NCBI GenBank assembly: GCA_963717945.1
Contig: CAVQXT010000007.1
Coordinates: forward strand, 1-64,000
DNA length: 64,000 nucleotides
DNA from: FEN-299 sp963717945
GTDB lineage: Bacteria > Acidobacteriota > Vicinamibacteria > Vicinamibacterales > Fen-181
Direction: 5' to 3'
Part shown: positions 1-7,405 of the stretch, piece by piece
Position numbering within the stretch: the stretch's first letter is position 1
Layout: each line of letters starts with the position of its first letter
The notes under the pieces: generated by a model
Database searches by the model: none
Told to the model about the DNA's origin: nothing
Seen by the model: the letters and a program-made list of their open reading frames with translations, nothing else
Made by a program: the position numbers and the translations under genes

Positions 1-224
1 GACGCAATGACTGACTACGCCCGTGTTCTCGCCCGTGTGCTTGCGGGACGGAAGCGAGTGAAAGTCGCAACGTGGAAGTGGGGACATCCGCAGAGCATCA
101 CGACATTACAGCGCGTTCCACTCCCGATCCAACGTGTCCCGTTACTCCGCCAGCGCGTTCAGCCCGCACTGATGCGCTTTTCAGATTACGTTGCGACGAT
201 TCAAAGCCAAGACAGGAGACAGAA

Positions 225-365
225 ATGCCGATGAGCAAGCCAACCGTCGTGGAGATTCCACTAAATGCGACCGAGCAGGTCGTCCGCATCCAACTGGAAG
301 AGGTGACGAGAGCCGTCAGGCAAGCGCGCCCGAAGCGCGTGAAGGTGACGATTCAGCAGGAGTGA
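225..365 (+). CDS. Small unknown protein (46 aa)
   Basis: I do not recognise this protein. The start is chosen at the first of two close ATGs (225 and 231) because a GGAG ribosome-binding site lies about 8 bases upstream. The 46-residue product is mostly polar: an N-terminal beta-like stretch (TVVEIPL), a central Gln/Glu/Arg helix-like part and a basic C-terminus (RPKRVKVTIQQE). There is no signal peptide or membrane segment. The 224 bases before it hold only overlapping short open frames with no convincing start. It is followed convergently, 6 bases away, by a minus-strand membrane protein gene. Small size and lack of a known family keep confidence moderate. Confidence 0.45.
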   Translation: MPMSKPTVVEIPLNATEQVVRIQLEEVTRAVRQARPKRVKVTIQQE

Positions 366-371
366 GCGGAG

Positions 372-836
372 CTACTCGGTAGCGGACGGCGTATCGTTGC
401 GCTGTTTGAGCTTGTGGTCGAGCACCGCGTGATCGAGCGCGAAGAGCACCACCAAGATGGCTGACGAGACCAAGTAGCTGAACTGGATTAGCGCGGGTGT
501 CGCGTAGACACCGTGATCCAGTCGCACGACGGCAAGAACTACTCCGACCGCGTGGACAGCGAGCACCGCGCCGTAGAGCCTCAGCCCACGTCGCCGCACC
601 ACGTACCCCAAGCAGAAGCACAGACACGAAGGGTAAAGCACCGCGACGCTGACGAAGGCTGCTTCCTCGACGCTCGGGCTGCCGATCATCATCTCGCCCA
701 AGGACTGGAGCCCAAGAAACCCCCACCCGTAGAAGACCGCGTATGGAGCAAATGAGCCCTCACCGAACCGAGCAAAGACGAATGCCGTTCCAAGCGCGAC
801 AGGTATGAACAGAACCCAAAGCAAAGCCCGCAACAT
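372..836 (-). CDS. Four-helix membrane protein of unknown function (154 aa)
   Basis: The product is a 154-residue integral membrane protein with about four hydrophobic segments: residues 4-22 (LLWVLFIPVALGTAF), about 30-45, about 62-80 (SVAVLYPSCLCFCLGYVV) and about 88-135. The C-terminus is polar and cytoplasmic-looking (HKLKQRNDTPSATE). No motif assigns a function. It lies next to the 3' side of tRNA-Leu, a common integration point, but no integrase or repeated tRNA end was seen. Coding is supported by the consistent hydrophobic pattern and a plausible ATG start. The 186 bases up to the tRNA hold no gene. Confidence 0.6.
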   Translation of the reverse strand: MLRALLWVLFIPVALGTAFVFARFGEGSFAPYAVFYGWGFLGLQSLGEMMIGSPSVEEAAFVSVAVLYPSCLCFCLGYVVRRRGLRLYGAVLAVHAVGVVLAVVRLDHGVYATPALIQFSYLVSSAILVVLFALDHAVLDHKLKQRNDTPSATE

Positions 837-1022
837 CTCGGCTCACCTCGGCGCGCAGGATAACACGCGCGGAGCGACGGCGGTGACGGGCGTTCGGGCA
901 GGAAGGCGGGGAGAACGCGCGGGTGTCTGACGTGGTTGAGTTTACAAAACTCTTTACAAAGAGCCAGGACAACGAACGGCACTTTCGTTGCCGAAATCGC
1001 CGTAAATAATTGTATCTAAAGG

Positions 1023-1109
1023 TGGTGCGGAAGAGGGGATTCGAACCCCTACGCCCTTGCGGGCGCCAGCCCCTCAAGCTGGTGCGTCTGCCAGTTTCGC
1101 CACTTCCGC
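1023..1109 (-). tRNA. tRNA-Leu (anticodon GAG)
   Basis: Read on the minus strand, the sequence folds into a class II cloverleaf. The 7-bp acceptor stem is GCGGAAG/CTTCCGC. The anticodon stem CCAGC/GCTGG holds the loop TTGAGGG, giving anticodon GAG. A long variable arm (GCGCCCGCAAGGGCGT) is typical of tRNA-Leu, and the T-arm contains GGTTCGAATCC. The 3' CCA is encoded (1023-1025). It begins 16 bases after the secG stop and is probably co-transcribed with secG. Confidence 0.97.
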
Positions 1110-1125
1110 AAATGAGGGGAAAAAT

Positions 1126-1446
1126 CTATTTCTTCACGGGCGCCGGCGCCGGCGTCGCCGGCGCGCTCGCCGGGGCCGCCGTCTTGCCGCTCACGACCGA
1201 CGACCCGCCGCCGCGCTGCCAGAGGACGCCCAGGCCAACCGCGCCGATCATGAACAGCACCGCCGTCACCGTGGTCACCCGCGTGAGCAGCGTCGCGCCC
1301 GCCCGCGCCCCGAACGCCGTCTGGCTGCCGCTGCCGCCGAACGCGCTCGCGATGTCGCCGCCGCGCCCCTGCTGCAGCAGGATCGCCATCAGCAGCACCA
1401 GGCACACCACCACGTAGAGGACCGTCATCAAGGACTGAACAACCAC
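1126..1446 (-). CDS. secG: Protein translocase subunit SecG
   Basis: SecG is the small auxiliary subunit of the SecYEG channel and aids SecA-driven export across the inner membrane. The 106-residue product has the family layout: first membrane helix at about residues 3-24, a short conserved loop (QQGRGGDIASAFGGSGSQTAFG) and a second helix at about 55-75. A Pro/Ala-rich tail ends in VKK. The loop's QQGRGG...AFGGGS-like signature is diagnostic. It sits downstream of gap-pgk-tpiA, an order seen in many bacteria, and just upstream of tRNA-Leu. A TATAAT at 1592-1597 may give it its own promoter. Confidence 0.95.
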   Translation of the reverse strand: MVVQSLMTVLYVVVCLVLLMAILLQQGRGGDIASAFGGSGSQTAFGARAGATLLTRVTTVTAVLFMIGAVGLGVLWQRGGGSSVVSGKTAAPASAPATPAPAPVKK

Positions 1447-1591
1447 GGCTATTCACTCACTTCCGGGGAACGTCCCGGGCAATTGCGCGGCCGCCACGCA
1501 GGCAACCTTAAACGGCCGCCCCACAAGTACTTCTGGAGGATCGCCCTGCCGCGAACCCCAGCGGGCCGCCACTTAACCCCAAGAGCCGACT

Positions 1592-1597
1592 ATTATA
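1592..1597 (-). promoter_or_regulatory. Candidate -10 box for secG
   Basis: A perfect TATAAT on the minus strand overlaps the tpiA stop codon, about 145 bases upstream of the secG start. No good -35 hexamer is visible at 16-18 bp. This is a candidate only; secG could also be read from the glycolytic operon promoter. Confidence 0.3.
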
Positions 1598-2360
1598 TCC
1601 TGCCCGGACGGCTGCCGGCCACGATTTCCGCAAACGCGTGGGGATCGAGGCTTGCCCCGCCCACCAGCGCCCCGTCCACGTCGGCCTGGCTCACCAGTTC
1701 CTTCGTGTTCGCCGGCTTCACACTGCCGCCGTAGAGGATGCGACAGGCGTCGCCGGCCTCGGCGCCGAACCACTCGCGGAGCCGGCCCCGGATGTGGGCG
1801 TGCGCCTCCTGGGCCTGCGCGGCGGTCGCGTTCCGGCCCGTCCCGATCGCCCACACCGGCTCGTAGGCCACCGCGAGGGCCGCCGCCTGGTTGGCCGACA
1901 GCCCGTCGAGCCCGATCTTGATCTGGCGATCGAGCACCCGGAGCGTCTCGTTGCGCTCCCGCTCGCCGAGCGTCTCTCCGATACAGACAATCGGCGTCAG
2001 CCCGCCGGCCAGCGCCGCCTTCAGCTTCCGGTTGACGTGCTCGTCGGTCTCGCCGAACTTCGTCCGCCGCTCGGAATGGCCGACGACGACAAACCGCGCG
2101 CCCGCCTCGCGCAGCATCGCGGCGCTGACCTCGCCGGTGAACGCCCCCTCGGCTTCCCAGTACAGATCCTGGCCGGCGATGCCGACCCGCGATCCCCGCG
2201 CCGCCTCGGCCGCCGCGTGCACGGCCGTGAACGGCGGCGCCACGACGATCTCCACGTCGTCGATCCCGGAGACGAGCCCCGTGAATTGGCGGACGTAGGC
2301 GACCGCCTCGGCGACGGTCTTGAACATCTTCCAGTTGGCGGCGACAAAAGGAGTACGCAT
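1593..2360 (-). CDS. tpiA: Triosephosphate isomerase
   Basis: This enzyme interconverts dihydroxyacetone phosphate and glyceraldehyde 3-phosphate in the cytoplasm (glycolysis/gluconeogenesis). The 255-residue length is normal. Catalytic residues are all visible: Asn9 and Lys11 (AANWKM), His95 (VVVGHSE), Glu167 (AYEPVWAIGTG) and the phosphate-gripping C-terminal loop YGGSV. It follows pgk in a gap-pgk-tpiA-secG cluster. The 120-base gap to pgk is filled by CAGTAG-type low-complexity repeats rather than by a gene. Confidence 0.98.
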   Translation of the reverse strand: MRTPFVAANWKMFKTVAEAVAYVRQFTGLVSGIDDVEIVVAPPFTAVHAAAEAARGSRVGIAGQDLYWEAEGAFTGEVSAAMLREAGARFVVVGHSERRTKFGETDEHVNRKLKAALAGGLTPIVCIGETLGERERNETLRVLDRQIKIGLDGLSANQAAALAVAYEPVWAIGTGRNATAAQAQEAHAHIRGRLREWFGAEAGDACRILYGGSVKPANTKELVSQADVDGALVGGASLDPHAFAEIVAGSRPGRI

Positions 2361-2480
2361 AAGGTAGTGGCTAGTGATCAGTGGCTAGTGGCTAGTGGTC
2401 AGTAGGCAGTATGCAGTAAGCAGTAGCCAGTAGTTCACGCTGAACGCAGCCTGAAGCCCGAAGCCGGAAGCCCGGAGCCG
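2361..2480. repeat. Low-complexity intergenic repeat (GTGGCTAGTGG/CAGTAGNCAGT units, then CCCGAAGCC units)
   Basis: Between tpiA and pgk, about 70 bases (2361-2433) consist of degenerate 7-8 base units such as AGTGGCTAGTGG, CAGTAGGCAGT and CAGTAGCCAGT. They are followed at 2445-2480 by units of GAAGCCCGAAGCCGGAAGCC. Similar stretches occur at 7277-7310, 46703-46785 and 55950-56050. No reading frame or regulatory role is evident. Confidence 0.7.
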
Positions 2481-2481
2481 G

Positions 2482-3672
2482 TCATCTGTTCTCCAACGCC
2501 GCGACTCCCGGCAGCGTGCGCCCGCCCAGGAACTCCAGCGACGCGCCGCCGCCGGTCGAGATGTGCGTGATCCGGCCGGCCACGCCCGCCTTGGTCACCG
2601 CCGACACCGAGTCCCCGCCGCCGACGATCGTCGTCCCCTTCACGGCCGCGACCGCTTGCGCCAGCGCGTTGGTCCCCGCGTCGAACGGCGGCATCTCGAA
2701 GACGCCCATCGGCCCGTTCCACACCACCGTCTTCGCGCCCGCCACCAGCGCCGAGAACGCCGCGATCGTCTCCGGCCCGATGTCCGCGCCGATGCGTTCG
2801 CCGATCGAGGCGTCGGTCACGGCCAGCGTCGCGTGCGGCGCGCCCGCCTCGAGCTTCTCGACGACGACGTGGTCGGTCGGCAGCGCGAGCTTCACGCCCC
2901 GGTCGTGCGCGTGGCCCGTGATCTGGCGGGCCGCGTCGAGCTTGTCGTCCTCGACGAGCGACCGGCCCACCGGCAGGCCGCGCGACTTGAGGAACGTGTA
3001 CGCCATCGCCCCGCCGACGACGAGCACGTCCACCTTGCCGAGCAGGTTCTCGATCACCTCGATCTTGTCCGACACCTTGGCGCCGCCGAGGATCGCCACA
3101 AACGGCCGGTCGGGCGACCCGAGCACGAGGCTCAGATAGTGCACCTCCTGCTCCATCAGCAGCCCCGCCGCCGGGCGCGGCATCAGCCTGGTGATCGCCT
3201 CGACCGACGCGTGCGCGCGGTGGCTCGACCCGAATGCGTCGTTGACGTAAGCGTCGGCCAGCGCCGCCAGCTGCGCGGCGAAGCCCGCGTCGTTCTTCTC
3301 TTCTTCGGGGTGGAACCGGAGGTTCTCGAGCAGCACGACGTGCCCGCCCGCCGCCGCCCGGTCCACCGCCGCCTGCGCCGCCGGGCCGACACAGTCCTCC
3401 GCGAACTCGACCGGCCGCTCGATCAGCTCGGACAAGCGCGCGGCGACCGGCCTCAGCGTGAACTCGGGGTTCACCTTCCCCTTCGGACGTCCGAGGTGGG
3501 AGGCGAGGATGACCGTGGCGCCGTGGTCGAGCGCGTACGCGATCGACGGCAGTGACGCCCGGATGCGCGCGTCGGAGGTGATGCGACCCTCCGTGATCGG
3601 GACGTTGAAGTCCACGCGCATGAAGAGCCGCTTCCCGGCCAGATCGAGGTCCTTGATCGAGAGCTTGACCAC
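2482..3672 (-). CDS. pgk: Phosphoglycerate kinase
   Basis: The enzyme transfers the acyl phosphate of 1,3-bisphosphoglycerate to ADP. The 396-residue product has the N-terminal substrate domain signature RVDFNVP (about residues 19-25), the basic substrate pocket SHLGRPKGK (about 58-66), RFHPEEEKN, and the C-terminal nucleotide-binding loop with GGGDSVSAV and STGGGASLEF. All hallmark elements are intact and length is standard. It lies 31 bases after gap on the same strand, so the two are almost certainly one transcript. Confidence 0.98.
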   Translation of the reverse strand: MVKLSIKDLDLAGKRLFMRVDFNVPITEGRITSDARIRASLPSIAYALDHGATVILASHLGRPKGKVNPEFTLRPVAARLSELIERPVEFAEDCVGPAAQAAVDRAAAGGHVVLLENLRFHPEEEKNDAGFAAQLAALADAYVNDAFGSSHRAHASVEAITRLMPRPAAGLLMEQEVHYLSLVLGSPDRPFVAILGGAKVSDKIEVIENLLGKVDVLVVGGAMAYTFLKSRGLPVGRSLVEDDKLDAARQITGHAHDRGVKLALPTDHVVVEKLEAGAPHATLAVTDASIGERIGADIGPETIAAFSALVAGAKTVVWNGPMGVFEMPPFDAGTNALAQAVAAVKGTTIVGGGDSVSAVTKAGVAGRITHISTGGGASLEFLGGRTLPGVAALENR

Positions 3673-3703
3673 GGGAACCCCCAGGGTGAAAGGCCAATCG
3701 GCG

Positions 3704-4711
3704 TCAGAGCCCCTTCTGCCCGATGAGCCGCAGCAGGTCGACGCAGCGGCACGAGTAGCCCCACTCGTTGTCGTACCACGAGAGGACCTTCACGAAGTCG
3801 CCGTCGACCACCTTCGTGTACGCCGTGTCGAGCATCGACGAGTGGGAGTTGCCGCGGAAGTCGATCGACACCAGCGGCTCGGTGACGTACTCGAGCACTC
3901 CCTTCAGCGGCCCGTCCGCCGCCGCCTTGAACGCCGCGTTGACCTCCTCGGCGGTCGTCTTCTTCGAGACGATGACCGAGAGATCCACCACCGACACGTT
4001 CGGCGTCGGCACGCGCATGGCGAACCCGTCGAGCTTCCCCTTGAGCGCCGGGATCACCTCGCCGAGCGCCGAGGCCGCGCCGGTCGTCGTCGGGATGATC
4101 GAGAGGGCGGCGGCCCGGGCCCGCCGCAGGTCCTTGTGGGGGAAGTCGAGCAGGTTCTGATCGTTCGTGTAGGCGTGGATGGTCGTCATCCACCCCTTCA
4201 CGATCCCGAACTGCTCGTGGAGCACCTTGGCGACCGGCGCGAGGCAGTTGGTCGTGCAGGAGGCGTTCGAGATGATGTGATGGCGGGCGGCATCGTACTG
4301 GCCCTCGTTCACCCCGAAGACCAGCGTCACGTCCGGCCCCTTGGCGGGCGCCGTGACGATCACCTTCTTCGCCCCCGCGGCCAGGTGCTTGGCCGTGTCC
4401 TCGCGCTTGGTGAACTTGCCGGTCGACTCGAAGACGACGTCCACGCCGAGCTTCTTCCACGGCAGCTCGGCGGGGTCCTTGATCGAGAGGACCTCGAACG
4501 CGTCCCCGTCCACGTCGATCGTGTTGCCGTCGGCCTTGATGCTGGCCTTCAGATTGCCCAGCACCGAGTCGTACTTCAGCAGGTGCGCGAGCGTGGCGGC
4601 GCTGGTGAGGTCGTTGACCGCGACGAAGTCGATGTCGTGGTGGCCGAGCGCCGCCCTCATGATGTTCCGGCCGATCCGGCCGAAACCGTTGATGCCAACC
4701 TTGATGGCCAT
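3704..4711 (-). CDS. gap: Glyceraldehyde-3-phosphate dehydrogenase, type I
   Basis: This NAD-dependent enzyme oxidises and phosphorylates glyceraldehyde 3-phosphate. The 335-residue product starts with the Rossmann motif NGFGRIGR. It carries catalytic Cys152 in SNASCTTNCLAPV, general base His179 (MTTIHAYT) and the C-terminal SWYDNEWGYS signature. Asp33 after the second strand (AVNDL) suggests NAD preference. It is the first gene of the gap-pgk-tpiA cluster and is transcribed away from waaA. A TATAAT at 4775-4780 on the minus strand is a likely promoter element. Confidence 0.98.
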   Translation of the reverse strand: MAIKVGINGFGRIGRNIMRAALGHHDIDFVAVNDLTSAATLAHLLKYDSVLGNLKASIKADGNTIDVDGDAFEVLSIKDPAELPWKKLGVDVVFESTGKFTKREDTAKHLAAGAKKVIVTAPAKGPDVTLVFGVNEGQYDAARHHIISNASCTTNCLAPVAKVLHEQFGIVKGWMTTIHAYTNDQNLLDFPHKDLRRARAAALSIIPTTTGAASALGEVIPALKGKLDGFAMRVPTPNVSVVDLSVIVSKKTTAEEVNAAFKAAADGPLKGVLEYVTEPLVSIDFRGNSHSSMLDTAYTKVVDGDFVKVLSWYDNEWGYSCRCVDLLRLIGQKGL

Positions 4712-4773
4712 TCGTGCCTCCTGCGGGAAGTGAGAAGCGGGGTGGTCGAACCGGTGCGCGCGCGAAACCCTTG

Positions 4774-4780
4774 TATTATA
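4774..4780. promoter_or_regulatory. Back-to-back -10 boxes of the gap/waaA divergent promoter
   Basis: The heptamer TATTATA reads TATAAT on the minus strand (4775-4780, toward gap, leader about 57 bases) and TATTAT on the plus strand (4774-4779, toward waaA, leader about 48 bases). It stands out in an otherwise GC-rich intergenic region. No consensus -35 was found for either direction, so the call rests on the -10 match and position. Confidence 0.45.
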
Positions 4781-4833
4781 GCGAAGGACCGGCGGGCCTG
4801 CGTCCCGAAGCGCGGCCGGGCCCGCCCCGTTCG

Positions 4834-6177
4834 ATGTACTTCCTCTATACCACCGTCAGCCTCGTCCTGTTCGTCGCCTTCGCGCCGTACTTCGCGTACC
4901 AGGCGCTCAGATACCGGAAGTACGTCGTCAACCTCCGCCAGCGCTTCGGCTACCTGCCGGTGTCGTTCAACGTGGACGGCGAGCCGTCGATCTGGATCCA
5001 CGCCGTTTCGGTCGGCGAAACGCTGACCGCGCGGGCGCTCGCCGGGGACCTGAAACGGCGCTATCCGGGCCTCCGGCTCTTCGTTTCGACGACCACGATT
5101 GCCGGCCAGCAAGTGGCCTCGCGCGAAATGGCCGAGGCCGACGCGGTGTTCTACTTCCCGCTCGACCTGCCGCACATCGTCAGGCGAACGCTGCGACTGG
5201 TGAAGCCGCGCCTGTTTGTCGTGATGGAAACCGAGATCTGGCCCAACCTGCTGCGGGCGTGCCGTCGCGCCGGCGTGAAAACGGTGATGGCGAACGGCCG
5301 CATCTCGAACCGGTCCTACCCGCGGTACCGGATGGTCAGGCGGCTCTTCCGGCGGGTCCTGGCCGACATCGATCGGTTCTGCATGCAGTCGCGCGAGTCG
5401 GCGGACCGGGTCATCAGCCTCGGCGCCGACCCGGCTCGCGTCACCGTGACGGGGAACCTGAAGTTCGACTCGCTCAAGGCATCCGCCGCGCTGGCCCCCG
5501 ATCGCGGCATGCCGCGCGCCCTCCGGTTCTTCCGCTTCTCGGAGGATCGGCCGGTCGTCATCGCCGGCTCGACGATGCGCGGCGAGGAAGTGACGGTGCT
5601 GAGGGCCTTCGCGCGCGTGCGGGCGAACGCGCCGCGGGCGCTGCTCATCGTCGCGCCGCGCCATCCCGAACGGTTCGGTGAGGTCGAGCAGCTGGCGAGG
5701 GACGAGGGACTCCGAACCGTCTTGCGGTCCGCGCTCACGATCGACGAGGAGCCGGCCGCGGACGTGGTCGTGCTCGACACGATCGGCGAGTTGGCAGAAC
5801 TGTACCGGCTGGCGACGATCGCCTTCGTCGGCGGCAGCCTGGTGCCGACCGGCGGCCACAACATCCTCGAGCCCGCGGTCTTCGGCCGGCCGATCCTGTT
5901 CGGGCCGCACATGGAGAACTTCCAGGAGATCGCCGCGGCGTTCCTCGAGGCGGACGCGGCGGTGCAGGTGGGCGGCGGGTGGGAGCTGGAGTCGGCGCTG
6001 CGCGACCTGCTGGCCGACCCTGCCCGGCGCGCCGCGCTCGGCCGTTCGGCGCAGGCCATCGTCGAGACGAACCACGGGGCGCGTGAGCGGACGCTGGCGG
6101 CGATCGCGGAACTGCTGCCAGCGGGCGACATGCCGCGGGTCCGCCCGCTCCGCGTCGTGCGCCGCAGCGGCCTGTAG
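4834..6177 (+). CDS. waaA: 3-deoxy-D-manno-octulosonic acid (Kdo) transferase
   Basis: WaaA (KdtA) transfers Kdo from CMP-Kdo to lipid IVA at the inner face of the inner membrane, starting LPS core assembly. The start at ATG 4834 gives 447 residues with an N-terminal membrane anchor (MYFLYTTVSLVLFVAF, residues 1-20). The usual N-domain motif HAVSVGET follows, with catalytic Glu62. Further family motifs are ETEIWPNLL, GNLKFD, AGSTMRGEE, RHPERF and the donor-site GGHNILEPA. An in-frame extension upstream lacks the family's N-terminus. It opens the LPS gene run. Confidence 0.95.
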   Translation: MYFLYTTVSLVLFVAFAPYFAYQALRYRKYVVNLRQRFGYLPVSFNVDGEPSIWIHAVSVGETLTARALAGDLKRRYPGLRLFVSTTTIAGQQVASREMAEADAVFYFPLDLPHIVRRTLRLVKPRLFVVMETEIWPNLLRACRRAGVKTVMANGRISNRSYPRYRMVRRLFRRVLADIDRFCMQSRESADRVISLGADPARVTVTGNLKFDSLKASAALAPDRGMPRALRFFRFSEDRPVVIAGSTMRGEEVTVLRAFARVRANAPRALLIVAPRHPERFGEVEQLARDEGLRTVLRSALTIDEEPAADVVVLDTIGELAELYRLATIAFVGGSLVPTGGHNILEPAVFGRPILFGPHMENFQEIAAAFLEADAAVQVGGGWELESALRDLLADPARRAALGRSAQAIVETNHGARERTLAAIAELLPAGDMPRVRPLRVVRRSGL

Positions 6178-6251
6178 GGGCTTGTCGCAGGCGCTGTCCG
6201 CCTTTGCCCGGCGCCCCGGCGGGAACGGTCGGCCCGCAAGACCGTGTGCAG

Positions 6252-6271
6252 GGCGGGTCTTCAGACCCGCC
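6252..6271. repeat. Palindrome with TTCAGA centre (REP-like)
   Basis: A perfect inverted repeat with 9-bp arms (GGCGGGTCT / AGACCCGCC) around a TC centre lies between waaA and lpxK, ending 11 bases before the lpxK start. It belongs to a family of intergenic palindromes in this window with CTTCAG or CTGAAG at the middle and differing but self-complementary flanks. Confidence 0.7.
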
Positions 6272-6282
6272 GGAGTCTCTGT

Positions 6283-7290
6283 ATGTCGCTGGCGAGCGCT
6301 CTCTACGCGGTCACGGCGCGCCGACGCCGCGGCTGGTACGCCCGCCACCCCGAGTGGCGCCGTCGCCTGGCGCGTCCTGTCGTCAGCGTCGGCAGCGTCT
6401 CGGTCGGCGGCAGCGGCAAGACGCCGGTGGCCGCGCTCGTCGCGCGCCTGCTCCGGGAGGTTGGCCACCACCCGGCCATTCTCACGCGCGGCTACGCGCG
6501 CGCGGTGCCGTCGGACGGCGTCACCGTCGTCAGCGACGAACGGCAGGTTCTGGCCAACGTTGACCGCGCCGGGGACGAGCCGCTCATGCTCGCGCGCCAG
6601 TTGCCCGGCGTGCCGGTGCTCGTCGCGCGCGACCGCTACCTGGCCGGGCGCCTCGCCGAGACGCGTCTCGGCTGTACCATCCACGTGCTGGACGACGGGT
6701 TCCAGCACTTCGAGCTCGAGCGCGACGTGGACCTCGTCGTGCTGTCGGCCGAGGATGTCGAGCGGCCGATGACACTGCCGTCCGGACGGCTGCGCGAGCC
6801 GATCGACGTCGTCCGCGCGGCGTCGGCGATCATCGTCGGCGGCGCCGACGAGGCGCAATCTGCCAGCGTGGGACAGGCAGTCGGCGTTGAGGACGTCTTC
6901 CGGCTCACGAGGACGCACGACCGGCCCCGACTGCTCGACGCCGTGGAAGGCGGTGCGGCGCAGGCTGAGGGAGCGCGCGTCCTGGCGGTGGCGGGCATCG
7001 CGAGGCCGGAGCGGTTCTTCGCCGCCGTCGAGGCCGGCGGCTGGACGGTGGCGGGCCGCCTGGCGTTTGCCGACCATCACCGGTTCACGAGCGCCGACAT
7101 GAGCGACATCGCCGCCGCCATGCGCGCCTCGCAGGCCAACCTGGTCCTGACGACCGAGAAGGACGCCGTCCGGATGGAGCCGCTCGGCCCGCTGCCGATG
7201 CCCGTCGCGTCGGTGCCGCTGCGAGTCGGCATCGAGCCGGCGGAGGCGTTCGCCGCGTGGCTCATGGGGCGACTTGGAAGCAGGCAGTAG
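6283..7290 (+). CDS. lpxK: Tetraacyldisaccharide 4'-kinase
   Basis: LpxK phosphorylates the 4' position of the lipid A disaccharide precursor at the inner membrane. Starting at ATG 6283 the protein has 335 residues. It carries the P-loop GSVSVGGSGKT (residues 37-47), LTRGY (about 67-71), the characteristic LDDGFQH (Asp137-Asp138) and the C-terminal TTEKDAVR motif. The in-frame ATG at 6244 is upstream of a palindrome that would then be translated, so 6283 is preferred. It follows waaA by 105 bases. Confidence 0.95.
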   Translation: MSLASALYAVTARRRRGWYARHPEWRRRLARPVVSVGSVSVGGSGKTPVAALVARLLREVGHHPAILTRGYARAVPSDGVTVVSDERQVLANVDRAGDEPLMLARQLPGVPVLVARDRYLAGRLAETRLGCTIHVLDDGFQHFELERDVDLVVLSAEDVERPMTLPSGRLREPIDVVRAASAIIVGGADEAQSASVGQAVGVEDVFRLTRTHDRPRLLDAVEGGAAQAEGARVLAVAGIARPERFFAAVEAGGWTVAGRLAFADHHRFTSADMSDIAAAMRASQANLVLTTEKDAVRMEPLGPLPMPVASVPLRVGIEPAEAFAAWLMGRLGSRQ

Positions 7291-7310
7291 GCGACAGGCG
7301 GTAGGCAGTG

Positions 7311-7385
7311 GCGCAGGCCTGAAGGCCTGCGCTATCTGGGAATGGCCGCAAAATCTGCAGATAGCGCAGGGCTTCAGCCCTGCGC
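7311..7385. repeat. Large inverted repeat, 28-base arms, each arm itself palindromic
   Basis: Between lpxK and the acyltransferase gene, arms 7311-7338 and 7358-7385 are reverse complements with two mismatches and a 19-base loop. Each arm contains an inner palindrome (AGGCCTGAAGGCCT on the left, AGGGCTTCAGCCCT on the right) followed by GCGCTATCTG or its complement. The two mismatches are a compensatory change inside the inner palindrome. The element ends 20 bases before the next start codon. CAGTAG-type low-complexity repeats (7277-7310) precede it. Confidence 0.85.
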
Positions 7386-7405
7386 CGCGTGATGTCGTCA
7401 GCCGA

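Noticed and set aside
1..1022. Possible integrated element next to tRNA-Leu
   Set aside because: No integrase, no attachment-site repeat, and only one end visible. The two genes there cannot be called mobile on this evidence.
760..1077. Open frame running through tRNA-Leu, resembling the start of an integrase gene
   Set aside because: The N-terminal residues are just translated tRNA; the remainder has no integrase motif and no direct repeat of the tRNA end was found.
7311..7385. CRISPR-like or attenuator reading of the double palindrome
   Set aside because: Only two copies in inverted orientation and no spacers; no leader peptide was found. Treated as a repeat element.
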